Source: Crateriforma sp964453205 (GTDB lineage: Bacteria > Planctomycetota > Planctomycetia > Pirellulales > Pirellulaceae). From it: a stretch of DNA of 17,191 nt. How positions within the stretch are numbered: the stretch's first letter is position 1; every line of letters starts with the position of its first letter. Shown here in pieces: positions 12,702 to 17,191 of this stretch. The translations under genes were made by a program, and so were the position numbers. The stretch is taken from the NCBI GenBank assembly GCA_964453205.1, contig CAYVRC010000130.1:1-17191 (forward strand), in the 5' to 3' direction. The notes below the pieces were generated by a model, which was not told the origin of the DNA, did no database searches, and saw only the letters and a list, made by a program, of their open reading frames with translations.

Positions 12702-15700
12702 TCATTTCGTCAGGGCGCCGGTGTACCGTGCCTGCAGCGATTCGACCTCCATGGGTTCTTCCCGCATCACCTGCATCGCGCCGATGGCCGCGTCGGCCGC
12801 CGACAAGGTGGTGATGCAAGGCACGCCGTACTGGACTGCCGCGGCGCGAATCTTGCCTTCGTCGGTGCGGGCACCCTTGCCGCTGGGCGTGTTGACGATC
12901 AGTTGCACGTCGTCATTTTTCAAATAGTCGATCAAGTTGGGATGTCCTTCGGCGATTTTGCGGACACGGGTCACCGCGACGCCGGCTTTGTCCAAGCGGG
13001 CCGCAGTGCCTTCGGTGGCAAGCAGTTCGAATCCGAGTTCGCGGAGTTGCTTTCCCAAGTCCACCACGGCGTGCTTGTGCCGTGCATTGAGGCTAATGAA
13101 CACTTTGCCTGTTTCCGGCAGCACCGTGCCGGCGGCGATTTGACTTTTCGCGAAAGCGATGCTGAATTTCTCGCTGACGCCCATGACTTCGCCTGTCGAT
13201 CGCATCTCGGGACCCAGCACGATGTCGACGCCGGCGAATTTGCGAAACGGAAACACACTTTCTTTGATCGAAACGTGCCGCGGGATCGGCTGGGACGTGA
13301 CGCCTTGTTCGGCGAGGGACATGCCGTTCATGGCTTTGGTGGCGATGCCCGCGACGGGCACGCCGGTGGCTTTGGCGACGAACGGCACGGTTCGGCTGGC
13401 CCGCGGATTGACCTCCAAGATGTACACGGTCGGTGTGCCGTCTTCGGTCTTGACGGCAAACTGAATGTTCATCAACCCGACGACGTTCAAACGCTTGGCC
13501 AACTTGATCGTCGCTTCGCGGATTTCGTCGATGACGCCTTCGGAAAGACTGAACGGAGGAATGCAGCAGGCCGAATCGCCACTGTGAACACCCGCTTCTT
13601 CGATGTGTTCCATGATGCCCATGATCACACAGTTCGTGCCGTCGGCGACGGCGTCGACGTCGACTTCGATCGCGTCTTCCAAGAAACGGTCGATCAACAC
13701 CGGTTGTCCGTCAGCGACGATGAAGGCCTCGGCGACATAGCGTTCGAACTGGGCATGGTCGTAACAAATTTCCATCGCGCGACCGCCCAAAACGAAACTG
13801 GGTCGAACCAAAGCGGGATAGCCGATTCGTTTGGCTTCCCGTTTGGCTTCGTCCATGTTCCGCGCGATGCCCGAGGGCGGTTGTCGCAGGTCCAGTTCAT
13901 CGATCAAGCGTTGGAACAGTTCGCGATCTTCGGCCGCTTCGATCGTGTCGACGCTGGTCCCGATGATCGGCACGCCGGCGGTTTGCAGTCCGCGAGCCAG
14001 GTTCAGCGGCGTCTGTCCGCCGAATTGTGCGATCACGCCGTCCGGTTCGATGGCGTCGCAAATGTTCAGCACGTCTTCGATCGTCAAAGGTTCGAAGAAC
14101 AACACGTCCGAGGTGTCGTAATCGGTACTGACCGTCTCGGGGTTGCTGTTGACCATGATGGCTTCGCAACCCATTTCCTTGATCGCAAAACTCGCATGAC
14201 AGCAGCAGTAGTCGAATTCGATCCCCTGGCCGATGCGGTTCGGCCCGCCGCCCAGAATGATGATCCGCTTTTTGCCCGACGGCGGCGGCAATTCGTCTTC
14301 CGTTTCGTAGGTGCTGTAGAAATAGGGCGTGTAAGCTTCGAATTCGGCCGCACACGTGTCGACGCTTTTGAAGACCGGCCGCACGCCCAGTTCCAGGCGA
14401 CGGCTGCGGACTTTTAATTCCGTCGTGCCGGTCAGCTTAGCGATCTGGCGATCCGAGAATCCGTCGCGTTTGGCGTACCACAGGTCGTCTCGCGTCAGTT
14501 TGTTCAGGTCGCCGATCGCCGCGATGTTCTCCTCACGCTCGATGATTTGCGCCATGTGATCCAGGAACCAGGGGTCGATGTTAGTCAGCTTGTGGACGTC
14601 GTCGATCGACAGCCCCGCCTTCATCGCGTAACGCAGATAAAAGATCCGTTGGTCTCCCGGCACGGTCAGTTTGGCACGAATCGTGTCCATGTCGGGCTGT
14701 TCGTCGGTGCCCCACAGGTCGCGGTTGTCACTGCCCAGCCCGAAGGCACCGATTTCCAAACCCCGGAGCGCTTTTTGAAGCGATTCCTTGAACGTCCGTC
14801 CGATGGCCATCGTTTCACCGACACTTTTCATTTGCGTCGTCAGCGTGGCATCGGCGTCGGGAAATTTTTCGAAAGCGAAACGAGGGATCTTCGTGACCAC
14901 GTAATCGATCGTCGGTTCGAAACAGGCCTTGGTCTTTTGCGTGATGTCGTTGGCGATTTCCCACAAGCGATAGCCGACGGCCAGCTTTGCGGCGACCTTG
15001 GCGATGGGGAAGCCGGTTGCTTTACTGGCCAACGCGCTGCTGCGGCTGACCCGCGGGTTCATTTCGATGACGATCATGCGACCGGTGGTCGGATTGATCG
15101 CGAACTGCACGTTGCTGCCGCCTGTTTCGACACCGATTTCGCGCATGACGGCGATGCTGGCGTCACGCATGCGTTGGTATTCTTTGTCGGTCAACGTCTG
15201 CGCGGGCGCGACGGTGATCGAATCGCCGGTGTGAACGCCCATGGGGTCCAGGTTTTCGATGCTGCAAATGATGACCACGTTGTCGTCCATGTCGCGGACG
15301 ACTTCCATCTCGTATTCCTTCCAACCGATGATGGATTCTTCGATCAAGACTTCCGTGGTCGGCGATTGGTCCAGCCCGTTTTGCACCAACGCGTCGAAAT
15401 CGTCTTTGTTGTACGCGATCGCGCTGCCGCTGCCGCCCATGGTGAAGCTGGGCCGGACGATGGCGGGCAGGCCGACCTCCTTTTGAGCGAGGCGGGCTTC
15501 CTCCAGCGTGTGAACGGTGAAGCCTTTGCAGACGTCCAGGCCGATCTTTTCCATCGCGGCCTTGAATTTGTCCCGGGCTTCGGCCTTGTCGATGACATCG
15601 GCGCGAGCCCCGATCATTTCGACGCCGTACTTTTCCAGCACGCCGTGGGCTTCTAAATCCATCGCCACGTTCAAACCGGTTTGCCCGCCCAGGGTCGGTA

Positions 15701-15959
15701 GCAAGGCGTCCGGACGTTCCTTGGCGATGATCTTTTCCAGAACTTGCCAAGTCAGCGGTTCGATGTAAGTCGAATCCGCCGTCGCCGGATCGGTCATGAT
15801 CGTGGCCGGATTGCTGTTGACCAGGACGACCTCGTAACCCTCCTCCCGAAGGGCTTTGCAGGCCTGGGTCCCGGAGTAATCGAATTCACAGGCTTGGCCG
15901 ATCACGATCGGGCCGCTGCCGATCAGCATGATTTTCTTGATGTCGTCGCGACGTGGCAC
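12702..15959 (-). CDS. carB: Carbamoyl-phosphate synthase large subunit
   Basis: This subunit makes carbamoyl phosphate from ammonia (delivered by CarA), bicarbonate and two ATP, for pyrimidine and arginine synthesis. The first ATP-grasp half begins PRRDDIKKIMLIGSGPIVIG, with LVNSNPATIMTDP and GGQTGLN; the second half begins RIIILGGGPNRIGQGIEFDY with MVNSNPETVSTDYD and GGQTPLN; an oligomerisation segment lies between. The last 140 or so residues form the MGS-like allosteric domain (KVFISLNARHKH, IVNTPSGKGARTDEGKIR). I place the start at GTG 15959 because the family starts at this (M)PRRDDIKKI and AGGTG stands 7 bases before it; the frame extends to a TTG at 16016. The product is then 1085 residues against 1073 in E. 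coli. No carA is in the window. It appears intact. Confidence 0.97.
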   Translation of the reverse strand: MPRRDDIKKIMLIGSGPIVIGQACEFDYSGTQACKALREEGYEVVLVNSNPATIMTDPATADSTYIEPLTWQVLEKIIAKERPDALLPTLGGQTGLNVAMDLEAHGVLEKYGVEMIGARADVIDKAEARDKFKAAMEKIGLDVCKGFTVHTLEEARLAQKEVGLPAIVRPSFTMGGSGSAIAYNKDDFDALVQNGLDQSPTTEVLIEESIIGWKEYEMEVVRDMDDNVVIICSIENLDPMGVHTGDSITVAPAQTLTDKEYQRMRDASIAVMREIGVETGGSNVQFAINPTTGRMIVIEMNPRVSRSSALASKATGFPIAKVAAKLAVGYRLWEIANDITQKTKACFEPTIDYVVTKIPRFAFEKFPDADATLTTQMKSVGETMAIGRTFKESLQKALRGLEIGAFGLGSDNRDLWGTDEQPDMDTIRAKLTVPGDQRIFYLRYAMKAGLSIDDVHKLTNIDPWFLDHMAQIIEREENIAAIGDLNKLTRDDLWYAKRDGFSDRQIAKLTGTTELKVRSRRLELGVRPVFKSVDTCAAEFEAYTPYFYSTYETEDELPPPSGKKRIIILGGGPNRIGQGIEFDYCCCHASFAIKEMGCEAIMVNSNPETVSTDYDTSDVLFFEPLTIEDVLNICDAIEPDGVIAQFGGQTPLNLARGLQTAGVPIIGTSVDTIEAAEDRELFQRLIDELDLRQPPSGIARNMDEAKREAKRIGYPALVRPSFVLGGRAMEICYDHAQFERYVAEAFIVADGQPVLIDRFLEDAIEVDVDAVADGTNCVIMGIMEHIEEAGVHSGDSACCIPPFSLSEGVIDEIREATIKLAKRLNVVGLMNIQFAVKTEDGTPTVYILEVNPRASRTVPFVAKATGVPVAGIATKAMNGMSLAEQGVTSQPIPRHVSIKESVFPFRKFAGVDIVLGPEMRSTGEVMGVSEKFSIAFAKSQIAAGTVLPETGKVFISLNARHKHAVVDLGKQLRELGFELLATEGTAARLDKAGVAVTRVRKIAEGHPNLIDYLKNDDVQLIVNTPSGKGARTDEGKIRAAAVQYGVPCITTLSAADAAIGAMQVMREEPMEVESLQARYTGALTK

Positions 15960-16240
15960 AAAGGCACCTGGCTGGATGTTGGAACGCGACCGATGAAAGC
16001 CGCTCGGATGAATCAAATTCCGGGCAGGATATCACGCGGGGGTGGGTTTTGCGTAGGACACGTGGGCGCCGGTCCGCCGACAACGGGGGCGATGGCATCA
16101 CCAGACCGCGTTCAGGGCTGCCGGGGTCCTTCTTCGGTCGATTTCAGTCCCGCCACACCGCCGGCGATGCGAACGGCAGGTCCTCGGCATCCGACCACAA
16201 ACGTGACCACCGGTCCGCTTCGGCCGAAAACAGAATCTGA
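15960..16240. other. Upstream region of carB
   Basis: About 280 bases between the carB start and the receiver-domain remnant. It should contain the carB promoter, which I cannot place. A plus-strand frame here (SSVDFSPATPPAMRT) could be a worn linker of the kinase whose receiver domain follows, but the similarity is too weak to call. Confidence 0.3.
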
Positions 16241-16541
16241 ACCGAAATCGCTTGCAACGGTCGCTCGATTTTAGTCCTCGACGACCGACGCGACATCCGA
16301 TTACCTCGCCCGGCACTTCATCGAGAGGGCCGGTGGAACCGTCACCACGGCGACCCACGGCCTAGAAGCACTCGAATTCATTACCGACGAAAACGCGCCG
16401 GCCGTCGATCTGATTGTCATGAACATGCAGATCCCGGTGATGGACGGCTACGAAGCCGTCTCCGACCTTCTGCACGAACTTGGTTCGCTGCATCATCAAG
16501 CTTCCTTACAGGTCCGCGAGCTCCAGGATCGATGGAAATAA
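16241..16541 (+). pseudogene. Response-regulator receiver domain remnant (probably from a hybrid sensor kinase)
   Basis: Two adjoining plus-strand frames together spell the front two-thirds of a receiver domain. The first gives NGRSILVLDDRRDIR (to about 16300), with the acidic DD pair. One base later the second frame, from 16302, continues YLARHFIERAGGTVTTATHG, LEALEFI, and then DLIVMNMQIPVMDGYEAV. A single extra T near 16301 explains the shift. The phosphate-accepting aspartate expected in MDMQxPVMDG is Asn here (codon 16422-16424). After GYEAVSDLLHELG the family similarity stops, so the beta4-beta5 part with the conserved Thr and Lys is missing, and a stop follows at 16539-16541. The leading GRSILVLDD resembles the linker of hybrid histidine kinases, but no kinase core is detectable upstream. 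Confidence 0.75.
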
Positions 16542-16801
16542 CTTTCCAAACGCTGCCCATCCCTGGATCAATTCATCACGATTGAACCGGCAAAGATCCA
16601 TCGGCTGACACGAAAGTCCCGTCGACCTTGCTTGCGGATTCCGCCGGACGCGACGGCGGGCGATGTCAGTTTTTCGCATCGTCAACATGACCGCCATTTC
16701 TGGCGTGGCTAAATTTTCGCCCGCTCCGCGCTACATGACAGTGACGGGGGCATCGTAGTTCCCGCGTGGTGGCCGATTCGGACAGTTTTTCTTCCTGTTT
16801 G
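16542..16801. other. Stretch without a recognisable gene
   Basis: About 260 bases after the receiver remnant. Frames exist on both strands (for example a 63-codon minus frame ending GWAAFGKLFPSILELADL) but none has a recognisable motif, a good start or a partner. It may be further decayed coding sequence plus the promoter for the genes at 16815 and after. Confidence 0.4.
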
Positions 16802-16867
16802 AAGGAGATCACGCGTGTCACACGTGGTGCAGATCAAGACCCAAGTTCGCGACGTCGTCGCGGCTCG
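16802..16867 (+). pseudogene. DUF1257-type gene start (ribosome site and about 17 codons)
   Basis: A strong ribosome binding site, AAGGAGA at 16802-16808, lies 6 bases before GTG 16815. The first codons read (M)SHVVQIKTQVRDVVAA, which matches the N-terminus of planctomycete DUF1257 proteins (MSHIVQIQTQVRDA type; relatives of plastid Ycf35, function unknown). After residue 17 or so the similarity ends abruptly: the frame stays open but has no family sequence, and the next similarity belongs to a different small gene in another frame. This is best read as a deletion joining the front of one gene to the tail of another. Confidence 0.6.
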
Positions 16868-17020
16868 CACGTCGAACCCGACTCGGCCGGCCACTGGACC
16901 GCCGACTTGTCGCCCGTCGGCGATCCGATCCTCGGCCCGTTCGCGACTCGCAGCGAAGCCTTGGCGGCCGAGATCGCCTGGCTTCGAGACCACTGGTTCG
17001 TGCCACCAGAAAAACGTTGA
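16868..17020 (+). pseudogene. 3' part of a small planctomycete-type protein
   Basis: From 16868 a frame reads HVEPDSAGHWTADLSPVGDP, then ILGPFATRSEALAAEIAWLRDHW, ending in TGA at 17018-17020. I recognise the pattern (xGxWxADLxPVGxPxLGPF, then TRxEALAAEx-WL) from short planctomycete proteins of unknown function of about 70-80 residues. No suitable start or ribosome site exists in this frame; the only ribosome site, at 16802, serves another frame. The 5' end therefore seems to have been lost at the junction with the DUF1257 start. A GTG at 16766 opens the frame but has no ribosome site and gives a basic, featureless N-terminus. Confidence 0.5.
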
Positions 17021-17035
17021 CATGGTCGACGTTTC

Positions 17036-17089
17036 GGCCGCACCGTCACTTTGGCCGCACCGTCACTTCGGCGGTGCGGCTTTCGCTTT
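17036..17089 (+). terminator. Rho-independent terminator with duplicated left arm
   Basis: GCCGCACCG (17054-17062) pairs with CGGTGCGGC (17072-17080) over a 9-base loop and is followed by TTTCGCTTT. The left arm is present twice: GGCCGCACCGTCACTT occurs at 17036-17051 and again at 17053-17068, a 17-bp tandem duplication. Either copy could form the stem. It lies just after the truncated small gene and before the next start. Confidence 0.65.
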
Positions 17090-17118
17090 ATTCACCTTCC
17101 ACGAACAGGAACAAAACC

Positions 17119-17191
17119 ATGCCTCACAAGATCACGGTCGGCCTTCAACAAAAGGTCGGCCGGCCCAACGACGGCAGCCTGGGGGCGACGT
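17119..17191 (+). CDS. Small planctomycete-type hypothetical protein, N-terminus only
   Basis: ATG 17119, with AGGA at 17107-17110 eight bases before it, begins MPHKITVGLQQKVGRPNDGS and stays open to the window end. The opening resembles a planctomycete hypothetical protein that I recall starting MPxKITVGLQQKVGQPNYGS, of unknown function and found near DUF1257-type genes. Only 24 codons are visible, so domain content and intactness cannot be judged. The window ends inside the gene. Confidence 0.6.
   Translation, partial: MPHKITVGLQQKVGRPNDGSLGAT

Noticed and set aside
12178..12927. Plus-strand frames through the Cys-rich gene, some with Gly/Gln-rich repeats
   Set aside because: They are the reverse reading of the CCPAPEPV repeats. 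The minus frame has the signal peptide, promoter candidate and terminator.
12903..14417. A 504-codon plus-strand ORF opposite carB
   Set aside because: It is antisense to a perfectly conserved carB and has His/Asp/Gly-rich composition typical of shadow frames in GC-rich genes.
1..17191. tRNA or rRNA genes, and phage or conjugative elements
   Set aside because: I saw no cloverleaf-like segment, rRNA core motif, integrase or structural phage gene. Only the single RAYT-type gene relates to mobility.

Overview
The window looks like a chromosomal piece of a planctomycete, most likely a Pirellulaceae member close to Rhodopirellula. GC is moderately high (impression, not computed). Several small genes, the transposase type and the DUF1257-like start have the look of planctomycete genes I recognise. 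This placement rests on recalled family resemblance, not on a database search. The sequence is a draft scaffold: a 100-N gap lies at 2169-2268.

Layout. 1-313: the 5' part of an AraC-type regulator on the minus strand, running off the left edge. 513-779: a doubtful small secreted ORF with a strong terminator hairpin inside it. 998-2074 (-): a REP-associated-type (Y1/HUH-like) transposase. 2114-2323: two identical 55-bp copies flanking the N gap, probably an assembly artefact. 2419-5696: a phosphonate-degradation cluster made of two converging pairs, DUF5690-type transporter plus HD-domain (PhnZ-like) oxygenase on +, and a broken FAD oxidoreductase plus phnX on -. 5810-11754 (-): a three-gene cassette transcribed as circularly permuted ATP-grasp, alpha-E protein, then transglutaminase/DUF2126 amidoligase. 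12175-12519 (-): a secreted protein with Cys-Cys-Pro repeats, with its own promoter candidate and terminator. 12702-15959 (-): carB. 16241-17191: gene wreckage (a receiver-domain remnant, a DUF1257 start fused to the tail of another small gene), then the start of a planctomycete-type small gene at the right edge.

How the genes work together. The HD protein would use an oxidative route to release phosphate from 2-aminoethylphosphonate derivatives, and PhnX a hydrolytic route from phosphonoacetaldehyde. The FAD enzyme that would normally feed PhnX carries a frameshift, a nonsense codon and a large internal deletion, although its ATGA overlap with phnX is kept. The ATP-grasp/alpha-E/transglutaminase-amidoligase cassette is widespread, predicted to make or attach a peptide, and to my knowledge has no settled biochemical function. 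It is the best candidate here for an incompletely described system. The neighbouring Cys/Pro-repeat protein is the most unusual single gene.
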